Shown here piece after piece: positions 52,027 to 62,591 of a DNA stretch of 64,000 nt. Origin of the DNA: Eubacterium plexicaudatum ASF492 (GTDB taxonomy: Bacteria > Bacillota > Clostridia > Lachnospirales > Lachnospiraceae); assembly GCF_000364225.2 (NCBI RefSeq), contig NZ_AQFT02000001.1, positions 2,747,501-2,811,500 of the forward strand. Direction: 5' to 3'. Position numbers and translations under genes: made by a program. The stretch's first letter is position 1; every line of letters begins with the position of its first letter. The notes beneath the pieces were generated by a model. It saw only the letters and a program-made list of their open reading frames with translations, did no database searches and was not told where the DNA came from.

Positions 52027-52758
52027 ATGAATACTTATGAATTGGATATCCACACACATACCATTGCCAGCGGTCACGGTTCACACGCTACGATTACCGA
52101 TATGGCAAAAGCCGCAGCTGCAAAAGGACTGCGGCTGCTGGGCATTTCCGATCACGGCCCGGCCACCGCAGGCGGCGGAAAACCTTCTTATTTCCGCGGT
52201 CTGCCGCAGACACCGAAAAAACGACTTGGTATCGAAATGCTCTACGGCGCAGAAGCAAATATTATGGACAACAACGGAACACTGGACCTGGACGACAGCA
52301 TTTTAAAACATCTGGACTATACGATTGCCAGCCTGCATCCTGCCGTCAAGCCGCCCGGAACAAAAGCGGAAAATACAAAAGCCTACATCGCCGCCGTAAA
52401 AAATCCTTATGTGCAGATTATCGGACATTGCGACGACAGCCGGTATCCAGTCGATTATCATGCTCTGATTACCGCAGCCATGCAATACCACGCCGTTTTT
52501 GAAATCAACGCCGCTTCCCTGCGCCCGGACGGATACCGCGGCGACACACGTCAAAACAATCTGACGATCGTGCACCTGTGCAAACATTACCACTATCCGT
52601 TTCTCCTTTCCAGCGATAGTCATGGAACAGCGCAAATCGGTGATTTCTCCGTTATCACCGAACTTTTGCAGCTGGCAGACATATCAAAAGAACTGATTTT
52701 AAACTCTGATTATAGTCTGTTAAAAAAATTCCTAAATTCCACTTTTCTATTGTGTTAG
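52027..52758 (+). CDS. PHP-domain phosphatase, YcdX type
   Basis: A 243-residue PHP-family hydrolase. The metal ligands are in DIHTHTIASGH, ISDHGP, YGAEANIM, ASLHP, IGHCDD and LSSDSHG, which together make the tri-metal site of YcdX-like phosphatases. Substrates of such proteins vary and include histidinol phosphate and small phosphate esters. The start has AAAGGAC. It is divergently transcribed from the fucose locus; a role in clearing a phosphorylated by-product would be speculation. Confidence 0.85.
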   Translation: MNTYELDIHTHTIASGHGSHATITDMAKAAAAKGLRLLGISDHGPATAGGGKPSYFRGLPQTPKKRLGIEMLYGAEANIMDNNGTLDLDDSILKHLDYTIASLHPAVKPPGTKAENTKAYIAAVKNPYVQIIGHCDDSRYPVDYHALITAAMQYHAVFEINAASLRPDGYRGDTRQNNLTIVHLCKHYHYPFLLSSDSHGTAQIGDFSVITELLQLADISKELILNSDYSLLKKFLNSTFLLC

Positions 52759-52778
52759 CCTCAAAATCGCGATACAAT
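52750..52778 (+). promoter_or_regulatory. SigA-type promoter of the plus-strand chemoreceptor
   Basis: -35 TTGTGT (52750-52755), 17-nt spacer, -10 TACAAT (52773-52778), 37 nt before the start. It overlaps the end of the PHP gene. Confidence 0.65.
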
Positions 52779-52815
52779 AGAACTGGGATAAGAATCAGAG
52801 GGAGGTTTTTAAAAT

Positions 52816-54864
52816 ATGAAACAAAAAACACGAAAAAACCCGGAGGAACCTATCCGGACAAAGAAAAAAATTGCAGATGAAATACTCAGACAGATTGGCG
52901 GAAGCGTCATTTTCGTGCTGCTGCTTATCGCAGCAGCCTCTATCGTCATGGTCGGATGGTTAAGCATTACAGCAAAGAAAACGGAACTGACGATAGAATC
53001 CAATGCTGCCGCAAACCAGCTGAACGGATTTTTACAGCAGTATATCAGAACGGCAAAACAGCTGGCCGTAAATCCTGAAATCCGGTCCGTCCTGCAGGAA
53101 ACGACCGGGGACGTGGAAATGCGCAACGCACAAAAGATAGATACCGTACTGGAAAATCTCACGGAAATTACCGATACGGATTCTGAAAATGTAATGGCTA
53201 CCTGGATCTCGGATCTGGATACGAGCGCGCTGATCCAGTCGGATGGCTTTGTCAGCGAAGAAGGCTGGGATATTACCGGCCGCGGCTGGTATGGCTGTAT
53301 CGAAACAAAGCAGCCGATTCTGACGGAACCTTATATAGATTCATCAACCGAAAAGCTGATTTTAAGCGCTGCGGCTCCGGTTATTGATGATGTCACGGGA
53401 GAAGTGCTTGGCGCTGCCGGCATGGATATTGCTCTGGACCATATGACGCAGCTTATGAGCGAATATAAAATCGGAAAGCAGGGGTACGTTCTGCTGCTGT
53501 CGGAAAACGGGACCTATCTGTACCATCCGCAGAATGAACTGATTCAAAAAAATGTGGCAGACTCCGATATTTCCCAAAATGTTATAAACACATTGCATTC
53601 GAAAGACGATCTGTTTTTAAGATATAAAGCAGACGGCGTTACCAAATACGGTTTTCTGGAACACGTAGAAGACACCGGTTATGTTGTACTCAGCAGTATG
53701 CCTTTATCCGAATTTTATGCCGTATTGCTTTTTATGGTAGTCGCACTAATCGTACTGTTTGCTGCCGGCATCGTACTTGTTGCATTCAGAATCCGCAAAA
53801 GCGCCGCACGCCTTACAAAACCGATTCTGGATCTGAATCAGACCGCACAGCAGCTTGCTGACGGAAATCTGGATGTGGAACTTAACATTACGAGCGAAAA
53901 CGAAATCGGAGAGCTTGGCGCATCGTTTGAAAAAACGGTCGCACGTCTGAAAAAATATATTGAATACATTGATGAAACAGCAGAAGTACTGGCTCAGCTT
54001 GCGGAAGGAAAGCTCAGTATAAGACTCCATCACGATTATGAAGGTGAATTTCAAAAAATAAAAAATGCACTGTTTCATATTTCCGAGTCTATGAATCAGG
54101 TTATGGCCGGCATTCACGAAAGCTCGGAACACGTTTCCATCGGCGCAACGGAGCTCGCAACCGCATCCCAGGCGCTGGCTTATGGCGCGCAGGCACAGGC
54201 ATCCTCCGTTGAACAGCTGACAACGACTACGGACGCCGTTACGGAACAGGTGGAAAACAGCCGCAGCAAAGCGGAATCATCCGCCAAAGCAACCGCACAG
54301 GCCGCCGCCATGATCGGGGAAAATCAGGAAAATATGAGAAGTATGATGATTGCCATGCACAATATCCACGAAACTTCCCAGAAAGTTGTAGGTATTATTC
54401 AGACAATCGAAGAAATTGCCTCTCAGACAAACCTGCTGTCTTTAAATGCTTCCATTGAAGCCGCCCGTGCCGGAGAAGCGGGAAAAGGCTTTGCCGTTGT
54501 CGCCGATGAAATCGGCAAGCTGGCGCTGGAAAGTTCCAAAGCCGCAAGCACAACAAAAGAACTGATTGAAATTTCCATGCAGGAGATTAACAAAGGAAAT
54601 ACGATTGCAGAAGGCGCCGTCAGCTCATTAAAAGAGTCCGTCAACGCCATCAGCCAAGTCAACGAAATGATTCAGGAATCTGCTGAAAATGCAGCCGTTC
54701 AGGCCGAAAACATGGAACAGCTGCGCTCTGGCATTCAGGAGATCTCCCATGGCATTCAGGATAACTCCGCCGCTTCTGAGGAGACCTCCGCAACTTCCGA
54801 AGAACTGGCGTCTCAGGCCGACAGACTGAATAAAATGCTGCAAAGATTTGAACTCAGTCAATAG
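52816..54864 (+). CDS. Methyl-accepting chemotaxis protein with double Cache domain
   Basis: A 682-residue, intact receptor. Helix 1 (GGSVIFVLLLIAAASIVMVGWL), a dCache_1 periplasmic domain (about residues 60-290, with GRGWYGCIETKQPILTEPYID and LSAAAPVIDDVTGEVLGAAGMDI), helix 2 (AVLLFMVVALIVLFAAGIVLV), HAMP, and a signalling domain with [27 protein letters not shown] follow. Double Cache domains often bind amino acids or carboxylates in their membrane-distal pocket; the ligand here is unknown. The ribosome site is GAGGGAGG. Confidence 0.94.
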   Translation: MKQKTRKNPEEPIRTKKKIADEILRQIGGSVIFVLLLIAAASIVMVGWLSITAKKTELTIESNAAANQLNGFLQQYIRTAKQLAVNPEIRSVLQETTGDVEMRNAQKIDTVLENLTEITDTDSENVMATWISDLDTSALIQSDGFVSEEGWDITGRGWYGCIETKQPILTEPYIDSSTEKLILSAAAPVIDDVTGEVLGAAGMDIALDHMTQLMSEYKIGKQGYVLLLSENGTYLYHPQNELIQKNVADSDISQNVINTLHSKDDLFLRYKADGVTKYGFLEHVEDTGYVVLSSMPLSEFYAVLLFMVVALIVLFAAGIVLVAFRIRKSAARLTKPILDLNQTAQQLADGNLDVELNITSENEIGELGASFEKTVARLKKYIEYIDETAEVLAQLAEGKLSIRLHHDYEGEFQKIKNALFHISESMNQVMAGIHESSEHVSIGATELATASQALAYGAQAQASSVEQLTTTTDAVTEQVENSRSKAESSAKATAQAAAMIGENQENMRSMMIAMHNIHETSQKVVGIIQTIEEIASQTNLLSLNASIEAARAGEAGKGFAVVADEIGKLALESSKAASTTKELIEISMQEINKGNTIAEGAVSSLKESVNAISQVNEMIQESAENAAVQAENMEQLRSGIQEISHGIQDNSAASEETSATSEELASQADRLNKMLQRFELSQ

Positions 54865-54879
54865 TATCAGCCGTATAAG

Positions 54880-54932
54880 AAAAAAGGAGCTGCCGGACAT
54901 GCATATATTGCATATCCGGCAGCCCCTTTTTT
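54880..54932. terminator. Bidirectional terminator between chemoreceptor and desulfoferrodoxin genes
   Basis: GGAGCTGCCGGA and TCCGGCAGCCCC pair over 12-13 bp with flanking A6 and T6 runs. It serves the convergent plus-strand chemoreceptor and minus-strand desulfoferrodoxin genes. Confidence 0.9.
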
Positions 54933-54946
54933 ACACTGAAAAACCG

Positions 54947-55324
54947 TTATGACTGTTTCCAAAGTCCGTGCAGGTTGCAGTACGCATATACTGCTTCCAC
55001 CTCGTCACCTTCACAAAGCGCAAAGCATACCTCCGGCTTATCCTCCGGGCGCAGTGTTTTACGCTGATTACCCTGTTTTGTCTGCAGAGATACCCACTCA
55101 ATATAATGCTCCGGCATCATCGGATGTTCCGCAGAGCCTACGTTAACTTTTACCAGATTTCCTTCTACGGTATATACCGGAACATGTTTTTCAACTGCGG
55201 CATCCGTTGTACCCGGTACAATCTCTTTCATCTTTTCTCCGCAGCACATAATCGGAACTCCCGCGTCTTTTACCATTGCAACCACATTTCCGCAATGTTC
55301 ACATATTAAAAATTTCTGTTCCAT
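54947..55324 (-). CDS. Desulfoferrodoxin (superoxide reductase, class I)
   Basis: A 125-residue protein with two iron sites. The N-terminal desulforedoxin centre has Cys8, Cys11, Cys27 and Cys28 (FLICEHCGN and MCCGEKM). The catalytic centre has ligands in EKHVPVY, AEHPMMPEHYIEWV and the C-terminal YCNLHGLWKQS. It reduces superoxide to hydrogen peroxide in the cytoplasm without making oxygen, a typical defence of strict anaerobes. A weak promoter-like TTGCGC...TAGTAT lies at about 55386-55414. Confidence 0.95.
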   Translation of the reverse strand: MEQKFLICEHCGNVVAMVKDAGVPIMCCGEKMKEIVPGTTDAAVEKHVPVYTVEGNLVKVNVGSAEHPMMPEHYIEWVSLQTKQGNQRKTLRPEDKPEVCFALCEGDEVEAVYAYCNLHGLWKQS

Positions 55325-55443
55325 TTTCCATTCCTCTCTTTCCTGTATTTTCTTTGTTCATGATACCCATCTCTTTTACATACTATACCATTATGATCAT
55401 CCGCGCAACCCCTTTTGTGTGGATGATACCGAAAATTTCATCT

Positions 55444-56737
55444 TTAAGATTCATCCGCAGCAATCGCATTTGGATATATCCGTTCCATTCGCTCATCATC
55501 AAAATTCGCATCCATCGACCGTTCCCATTTTGATTCCGCTCTCTTCCCGTCCGCACGTGTGTCATACCGCACAAGCGCCAGTACCGAAATGCAGAGATTG
55601 ACCGCCAGAAACAAAACTGCCGCTCCTGTCAGCATCCATCCCGTTTTTGACAGCAGCAATGCAATCCATCGTGCAATATGCGGATACAATGTTTTTATCC
55701 ACACAACGGCAGCAATTCCCCAGAAAAAACAGTACAGCAAATTAATTCTGCCTCCGAGGTTAAACGGAATGTCACTGTAATCCCAAAACACTTTTCCGAA
55801 ACACAGTTCCGTAAACACACTGCAAATATATTCATAAGCGCCGCCTAAGAATACCCCTGTCCAAAAAATAGAACGATCCTGCTTATCTCTGTCTTTGTAC
55901 AGCAACGCTGTCGCAAGCGCAATGGCAAGTCCCCATACGACACTAAACGGCCCCCAGACAAGGCTGCTTCTGCTCATCCATACACCTGCTGTCAGCCTGC
56001 AGAAAACGGTTTCTACCAGATCTCCTAAAAAAGCTCCGATCAAAAATAACCAGAACAGCTGCACAAGACTGCATTTTTCCTCATCTTCTTCATCTTCCTG
56101 CTTTTGCAGCATAGACGGATACGATCGGACAAATCGCTCTTCTACATGTCCGGAAAGTCCTGCCGTAAGCCGATACGTCCATTTCTGCAGGGTACGGTTC
56201 CACCGAAGCAGACCCGGCAGCTTTTCTTCCATATGATAAACCGATATTACAGACCCTGCCATATCCATGCATCCATACGTCAGCAGTACCCAGACAGCGA
56301 TTTTAGTAACGGACTCCGGCAGCAATTCGTACAATCCAAGCACAAGTCCGTTCCCATAACGTACCGCAAAAAGCCGATCAGTCCCCAGAGCAAAGAATAC
56401 TGCAAACAGATATATCCGTCAAAATTCCACTTTTTATCCGAATAATCCCACCATTTTTTTTGCTTCATCCGTGCCAGCAGCTTTCCGGTATACCACTCCA
56501 CCGCTGTCGCCACAATCATACACCCAAGAAACAAAAAATCGTATCCGTCTGCAAATCCTGTAAAAATACCGTCATCAGCACACCGGTAAATCCATACACA
56601 AAGCAAAACGGTCCGGATACAAATCCACGGTTCTTAAAATCTTTTTCTTTCAACGTGGCTACCGCTGTCTCTCCCATCCACGCCAGAAATGAATATGTAA
56701 AAAAAAGCAGTACCATTTCATAAAACGTATATTCCAT
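55444..56737 (-). CDS. Duplicated CmpB-type membrane protein (two frameshifts)
   Basis: Joined, this is a membrane protein of about 432 residues of the putative type-IV ABC-transporter permease family (PF06541-like). It has two copies of the domain, each with a WDYSD-x-N-x-G-x-I-x-L-x-Y-x-x-x-WG motif (WDYSDKKWNFDGYICLQYSL in the first, WDYSDIPFNLGGRINLLYCF in the second) and a preceding GxxxATxxEW/YEY segment. Between them is a charged cytoplasmic loop (EEDEEDEEK). The breaks are at the A5 runs 56562-56566 and 56368-56372. Its transport substrate is unknown and no ATPase is next to it. Confidence 0.75.
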
Positions 56738-56822
56738 ATTTTATTTCCATTCCTTTCTTTTATATTCCTGTATCGTATCATAAACGATCCCGTTACTGTA
56801 CGGTCAATATAAAAATATAAAA

Positions 56823-56853
56823 TAGAGTGGAAAATCTGATTTTTCCACTCTAT
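56823..56853 (-). terminator. Terminator behind the fourth chemoreceptor
   Basis: AGAGTGGAAAA and TTTTCCACTCT form a perfect 11-bp stem around a 6-nt loop, and TATTTTATATTTTTA follows on the minus strand. It lies 41 nt behind the corrected chemoreceptor stop. Confidence 0.75.
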
Positions 56854-56893
56854 CCGCCAAAACCTTTTTCTGTTATCTGCCTCTAGTGCTCTG

Positions 56894-58767
56894 TCATTCA
56901 TCTACCAGATGCAGTAATTTTCCTGCTTCATCCGCCATATGCTCGGAAACAGCCTTACTGTTTTGGAAATCCGGACATTTTTCTCTACTACATTTGCAAT
57001 AACATCCAGACCTTCCACAACCTGTTTTACCGTATCCGCATTCTGCGATACCATTTCCGTAACTTCTTTCACGCTGCTGCTGGCCGCTTCAATCTCTGTC
57101 ACAACCGTCTCAAACTCTTCCGCTGTTTTTTTCGTTATCAGACGGCCCTCTTCCACTGCCTGAATGGAATTGGTAATGAGCTCACCCGTTCGTTTCGCCG
57201 CCTCGGCGCTTCTTGTCGCAAGATCGCCCACCTGTGTGGCGACAACGGCAAATCCTTTGCCCGCTTCTCCAACTCTTGCCGCCTCAATCGAAGCATTCAA
57301 AGAAAGCATATTCGTCTGATGCGCAATAGAATCAATCTCTCCGATAATTTTTTCGATTTCCGTCGACATATCACTGATCTTTTCAATCGCATCCTCCAAT
57401 GTATGCATCTGCTGCCCGGTCATTTCTATCTTCTGCGCCGTAGCCATAGCCGCTCCCGCCGCTTTCTGAGATACTACCGCACTTTCGCTCAGTTCGTTCA
57501 CCAGCCGGTCCATCACCTGCTCCAGTTGTTTAACCGCCTGTTCCTGCTCGTTCGTTCCGCTGTGAATGGCATCTGCTGTCGATAACGTCTCCTGCGATAC
57601 ACCGTCCAGGTTCGAGCAGACCTGTTTAATATTTTGTATCAGGCTTAAATTATTGGCCATATCCTCCTTCTGCCGCACAATCAGATCTTCATTTTCCTTA
57701 ATATTCTGACAGATGGATTCTACCATTTTATTCACACTGCTGCTTAACAAAGAAAATTCCGGCGTTCCCTGCTCATCAATTACAATTCCAAAATCACCTT
57801 CCGATATTTTCTTTACCGATGTCGTAATATTCTGCATTCCGCTGACAATCTTTTTATCCAGCAGTCTGTTAATCATATACAGCAGCACCGAAAATATTAC
57901 AAAAATACTCAGCGCCATCATCACCGTCTGGCTGATCTGATCGCTGTAATATTCTCCGTCCGGCATAAATGTTCCAATATACATTCCTTCATATTCCTGT
58001 GAAACATATTTTCCTCTCATGCCGTTAAATCTGGCGGAACCTTTTCCTGCTTCCGTCGGAATCCCCGCTTCCTGTGCCGATGTTCCAATCAGCGCAGCTT
58101 CCGGATAAGATATAATATTGCCCGTAGACACATCTACCGCGTATACAAACCCTCTGTCGCCAAAATCTATCGCATTCAGCACGACATCAATCTGTGTGCC
58201 TTTCAGCGTATTTTCCAGCACCTGCGGATGAATCCCGACCTGCACCAGCCCGGGAGCATCTTTTCTGGCCACGCCGATATACTGCATCACAACGCCGGCA
58301 GCCGCATTGACCGTCGGCTCCTGCACAAGTTCAACGGATGGATCATCCACAATCTGCATAAACACTGCGGACTGCTCTCCGCTGTTCATATCAAAACCTA
58401 TGTAATCTTCTACATTCCCATGCGTTATAATTCCATCTGCGTTTATCACATGCAGCTCATCTACCATCAGTCGCTGCCTGACCTCTTCCATTGCGGACGC
58501 ATCTTCCAAAATGCTCTCATCCACAGCAAGCAAATCGGCAAATGCCCTCGTTTTCGCCAGATTATTCTCCCCCAACGCCTGTGTAAGCTGCGCAATATTT
58601 TCATCGTTATTTTTCAGGCTTTCCTTTACGGTTTCCAGTCTTTCTTCACTGCTTTGCGTATGCGTCTGCTCCATCACAACCATTTGAAGCAGAGCTACGA
58701 TTGCGATATTAATAAAAAGCGCTGCTGCCATACAGACACAGAGACTTCTGGTAAATATTTTTTTCAT
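56894..58767 (-). CDS. Methyl-accepting chemotaxis protein (3' end frameshifted)
   Basis: About 624 residues. Helix 1 ([23 protein letters not shown]) leads to a periplasmic domain of about 260 residues with Cache features ([30 protein letters not shown]). Helix 2 ([16 protein letters not shown]), HAMP, and a signalling domain with [27 protein letters not shown] follow. One more base in the T4 run 56961-56964 changes an odd tail into [20 protein letters not shown] and moves the stop to 56894. The start at 58767 has GAGGAAAG. Confidence 0.9.
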
Positions 58768-58820
58768 TGTTTGCTTTCCTCGGTTTCTTAGAATGTGTGT
58801 GAAAATTGTGTGTTGGTATG

Positions 58821-58849
58821 AGTATACCATTTTGTATGGGGTGTTTCAA
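58821..58849 (-). promoter_or_regulatory. SigA-type promoter of the fourth chemoreceptor
   Basis: Minus strand -35 TTGAAA (58844-58849), 17-nt spacer, -10 TATACT (58821-58826), about 55 nt before the start. Confidence 0.75.
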
Positions 58850-58983
58850 GGAAATCCGGTTTTTTTATCTGATTTTCTAAATTACACAATGTTAATAACC
58901 TAACAAATGTCCGAATAAATGTGTTTAGAAAGCAAAATATATGATTACCTCTCCGTTTTCATGAAAACCTCCTGCTATTCTTC

Positions 58984-59943
58984 CTACGTATTGTCCAAAT
59001 CATCTTCTTGGCCAAAGTTGATCCGCTCCGACTCTACAACGAGCGGTCTGCTCATGATCCTTGTATTGATACTCAAAATATATTCCCCAATCAGTCCTGT
59101 AAAAAACATCTGTACGGATCCAAATACACAAACACACAAAAGAATCGGAACATTCCCTGCCGCAAAACGATTCCAGTCCAACAGCTTAAGCGCCAGATAA
59201 ACAAGTGCCACAAGAATACTTATCCCTGACATGAAAAATCCTACAAACGTAGCCAGACGCAACCCGATCTTTGTATAAGAAGTAAAGCTCAGCATAGCCG
59301 CATCATAAAGAGAATATATGTTATTACTCGTCTTCCCTCTTCGCCGCAGCTGCTGCTCATACGGAAGCTCTTTTCGCTCATAACCCAGTTCCGCTACAAT
59401 TCCCCTCAGAAATGGTGACGGATCTTTCAATTCCTTTAACACATTAATAAAACTCCTGTCATAAAGACCAAACCCTGTAAAATGCTCAATCTGTTCTACA
59501 TTTGACAGCTTTCTGATCATCTTATAATAGCAGGTGCGCAGAAAATAAATAAATGCATTTTCTCTGCTCTTTTCCTTGATACCAATTACGATTTTATATC
59601 CTGCTTCCCATTCATGAACAAACTGTGGAATCATACAAACCGGATCCTGAAAGTCGGCACAGATTAATACAACACAATCTCCTGTTGTCTGCATCAGTCC
59701 ATAATATGGAGAATTGAACTGACCAAAATTTTTAGAGTTCAAAATCACTTTAATCTTTTTATTCTGTCTGCACATCTCCCTTAATACTTTCCGTGTATTG
59801 TCCTTCGAATCATTATCAATAAAAACCAGTTCGTAATCATATAAAGGAAGTTCTTTTGTTAATATGCGTATAATTTCATCTGACAACAATTCCACATTTT
59901 CTTCTTCATTATAAGTAGGAATCAACACCGATATCTTTTTCAT
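58984..59943 (-). CDS. Polyprenyl-phosphate glycosyltransferase, GT2 (GtrB/DPM-like)
   Basis: A 319-residue enzyme. The GT-A domain has KISVLIPTYNEEENVE, the nucleotide-sugar Asp in FIDNDSKDNT and the metal DxD-like CADFQDP. Two C-terminal transmembrane helices (LATFVGFFMSGISILVALVYLAL and VPILLCVCVFGSVQMFFTGLIGEYIL) are typical of GtrB and dolichol-phosphate-mannose-like synthases, which load a sugar on undecaprenyl phosphate at the inner face of the membrane. It ends the surface-sugar cluster and its start lies inside the end of the SDR gene. Confidence 0.9.
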   Translation of the reverse strand: MKKISVLIPTYNEEENVELLSDEIIRILTKELPLYDYELVFIDNDSKDNTRKVLREMCRQNKKIKVILNSKNFGQFNSPYYGLMQTTGDCVVLICADFQDPVCMIPQFVHEWEAGYKIVIGIKEKSRENAFIYFLRTCYYKMIRKLSNVEQIEHFTGFGLYDRSFINVLKELKDPSPFLRGIVAELGYERKELPYEQQLRRRGKTSNNIYSLYDAAMLSFTSYTKIGLRLATFVGFFMSGISILVALVYLALKLLDWNRFAAGNVPILLCVCVFGSVQMFFTGLIGEYILSINTRIMSRPLVVESERINFGQEDDLDNT

Positions 59944-60873
59944 CTTCTGCTTTCTTCTCCATACTTTTTATAATTCTCCCGATCCCTTCTGAAAATGAGA
60001 TTCTGGCGCTCCATCCTGTTTCTCTTTGCAGCTTACCTGCACATGGACACAAATTTACCACGCCTGTAGATGGGTATGGAACAGACCCATATTCTGGAAT
60101 GCTTTCCGAACATGAAACACGACGCATTTCTTCTACAAATTCTCTTAATGCCCGACAATCACCGGATGCAAAATTATATGCACCATCCGCACATTTCTTC
60201 TCAAGCAAAAGCATCAATCCCCGTACCGCATCCTCTATGTGCAGAAAATCCCATGTCTGAATACACCTGGTCAGCTTACATGGTTCATTTTTAACATTGC
60301 TTTTAAAATAGAAATCACCATAGTATCCGGATTGTCTCCCTCCCCATACAGGCTGAAGAATCTCGGTTCTTTCAGAGAAATGTTCCGATCCATACACCAT
60401 TGCATCGCTTCCTGATATAACCTTAACTTTGCTTTTCCATATTCCGTATTCGGTATGCAGTCCGAATCCTCCGTTGTCATCCCATGCATTATGCCATATT
60501 CCGCCTGTGACCCTGCAAGCAGAATCTTCTTACAACCAAGAATACCGGCAGCTTTCACACATTCCATGGAATGTCTGTAATTATCCATCTGGCGTCCGTG
60601 ATCATCTCTTGCTGCTCCTCTCGTCCCATTCCACGCTAAACTGACACAGGCATCACATGGCACTGAGATTCTCTCTGGCATTCGTCCATATTCATCCATA
60701 TTCAATTCAAGTATCTCCATTCGTCCCAGATATCGAGACGTCAGCGGCAGCTTTTTGGAATCAAATCCCCTGCGCACAACCGCAAAAACCTTCCAATTGC
60801 CATTCTCCAAAAGACATCTCAACAAATTTCTCCCAATAAAACTTGTCGCTCCTGTAATCAATATATTATTCAT
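59909..60873 (-). CDS. NAD(P)-dependent sugar epimerase/reductase, extended SDR (frameshifted)
   Basis: About 321 residues when joined. The N-terminal Rossmann site is ILITGATSFIGRNLLRCLL, the catalytic Tyr-x3-Lys is in NTEYGKAKLRLY, and KEPRFFSLYGEGDNP and FLHIEDAVRGLMLLLE are typical of NDP-sugar SDRs. The break is at the T5 run 60288-60292; one more base restores AMLKNEPCKLTRCIQTWDF. With the CDP-glucose-type cytidylyltransferase it may reduce or epimerise a CDP-sugar, like CDP-abequose synthase, but the substrate is not certain. Confidence 0.82.
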
Positions 60874-61789
60874 TTAATAGTCCTTTCACAACATCTACAA
60901 CCGACTGTTGATCAATCCCACAGCACTTCCTCAGATACGACTGACTTCCCGCAGTGTCTGCATATGTATCCTGCAGACCCAGACGTACAATTTTTGTTCC
61001 ATGCCCATAGTCCGCGATAACTTCTGAAACCGACGATCCAAGTCCGCCAATCCGGCTATGTTCTTCTAATGTAATAATCGTATTAAATTTGGCAGCACAT
61101 TTATGAATCGTAGCTTCATCAATTGGCTTTATGCAATGAAAGCTATAAATTTCTGTCATAATCCCCTGTCTTTCCAACATATCCGCTGCTGCAAGAGCTT
61201 CTGTGATGACCGGACCGGACGCGAAAATACAGACATCGTTTCCTTCCTTTACCCGAAACGCTTCGCCAATGCGAATATCGTCCTGCCGTTTCACATGCAC
61301 CGCCGTCTCCCCTCCTTTTCCAAGTCTAATGTAACATGGTCCATGTTCCGAATAAGCGGCCTGTACAATATATTCTGCCTCCACGGCATCTGCCGGAACA
61401 AATACTTTCATTTCCGGCAGACTCCTCATCATAGAGATGTCCTCCGTGGCATGATGGCTCATTCCCAGACTTCCATAAGCAAAACCACCGCCTACGGTCA
61501 AAATAGTAACATCCGCCAAATGATAACAAATATCATTTCGAATTTGCTCTATACAACGAAGAGTCGTAAAATTGCCAATGGAATACAGGTATACTTTTTT
61601 CCCTTCCATCGCCATCCCTGCTGCAATGGATGCCATACCCTGCTCACATATCCCTGCGTTTATAAAACGTTTCGGATATTTTTTCCGAAACTCATCCCAC
61701 ACACCGAAACCCAGGTCACCGGCCATCACAATGATATTTTCATCCTGTTTGGCCAATTCTGCAACCTTGCCTACTGCCGCATTCCTCAT
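60866..61789 (-). CDS. Transketolase-like enzyme, C-terminal subunit
   Basis: A 307-residue protein with the pyrimidine-binding and C-terminal transketolase domains: MAGDLGFGVWDEFRKKYPKRFINAGICEQGMASIAAGMA (Glu of the TPP site), GGGFAYGSLGMSHHATEDISMMRSLP and the C-terminal domain VCIFASGPVITEALAAADML. It forms the active enzyme with the N-terminal subunit encoded just upstream (4-nt overlap). Split transketolases in sugar clusters usually move a two-carbon unit onto a special sugar. Confidence 0.9.
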   Translation of the reverse strand: MRNAAVGKVAELAKQDENIIVMAGDLGFGVWDEFRKKYPKRFINAGICEQGMASIAAGMAMEGKKVYLYSIGNFTTLRCIEQIRNDICYHLADVTILTVGGGFAYGSLGMSHHATEDISMMRSLPEMKVFVPADAVEAEYIVQAAYSEHGPCYIRLGKGGETAVHVKRQDDIRIGEAFRVKEGNDVCIFASGPVITEALAAADMLERQGIMTEIYSFHCIKPIDEATIHKCAAKFNTIITLEEHSRIGGLGSSVSEVIADYGHGTKIVRLGLQDTYADTAGSQSYLRKCCGIDQQSVVDVVKGLLNE

Positions 61790-62591
61790 CGCATTTCTCC
61801 TTTCAGCTCCCGGACAGCTTTTTCATAAAACTCGCCCTGCGGGTCTCTGTAGTGCCAAAGCAATTCATGTTCCATAAACGACACACCTTTCCCCTTCACC
61901 GTATGTGCAACGATACATACAGGCTTTCCTTCCTTCTTCGTTTCCAACACACTTTTTAACGCACTATGATCATGTCCATCGCATTCCAGTGCACAAAATC
62001 CAAACTGCCTCCATTTTTCTGTAAGTTTATCCATTCCCGTCTGCTCTCTGCATCTTCCCAGTGCCTGGAATCCATTGCAGTCTACAATTACCGTTAGATT
62101 GTCCAGTTCATGATGCGCCGCAAAAAGCGCTGCTTCCCATATACTGCCCTCTTCACATTCCCCATCACCTGCTGCGACATATACACGGTGCCTCTTTCCA
62201 TCCATTTTTGCCGCAAGCGCCATCCCCACTGCAGCCGGAACGCCATGTCCCAGAGAACCCGTTGAAAATTCCACACCCGGCACATTTTTATGAGAAATAT
62301 GTCCGGATAAAAAGTGCCATCCTGATAATAAGTTTCCAGCTTTTCTATTTTAAAAAAATCCCTTTCCGCTAATGCTGCATATACGGCAAGTCCTGCATGT
62401 CCTTTGCTTAAAACAAACCTGTCACGCTCTACGTGTTGTGGTTCATCCGGATATACATACATAATGTCTTTATACAATACCGCAATGATATCTGCGATTG
62501 ACAACACAGATGCAACATGCGATGCATGCACCCTATGTGTCAGCTCTACCGCATGCATTCTGATTCTCACTGCCAACTCTTCACTCGTCAT
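61786..62591 (-). CDS. Transketolase-like enzyme, N-terminal subunit (frameshifted)
   Basis: About 268 residues when joined: MTSEELAVRIRMHAVELTHRVHASHVASVLSIADIIAVLY, RDRFVLSKGHAGLAVYAAL, then the TPP-binding motif GDGECEEGSIWEAALFAAHHELDNLTVIVDCN. The break is at the A5 run 62309-62313; one more base restores the join FLSGHISHKNVPGVEFSTG. The ATG at 62591 overlaps the cytidylyltransferase end (GATGACGAGTGA), so the genes are translationally coupled. Confidence 0.9.
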
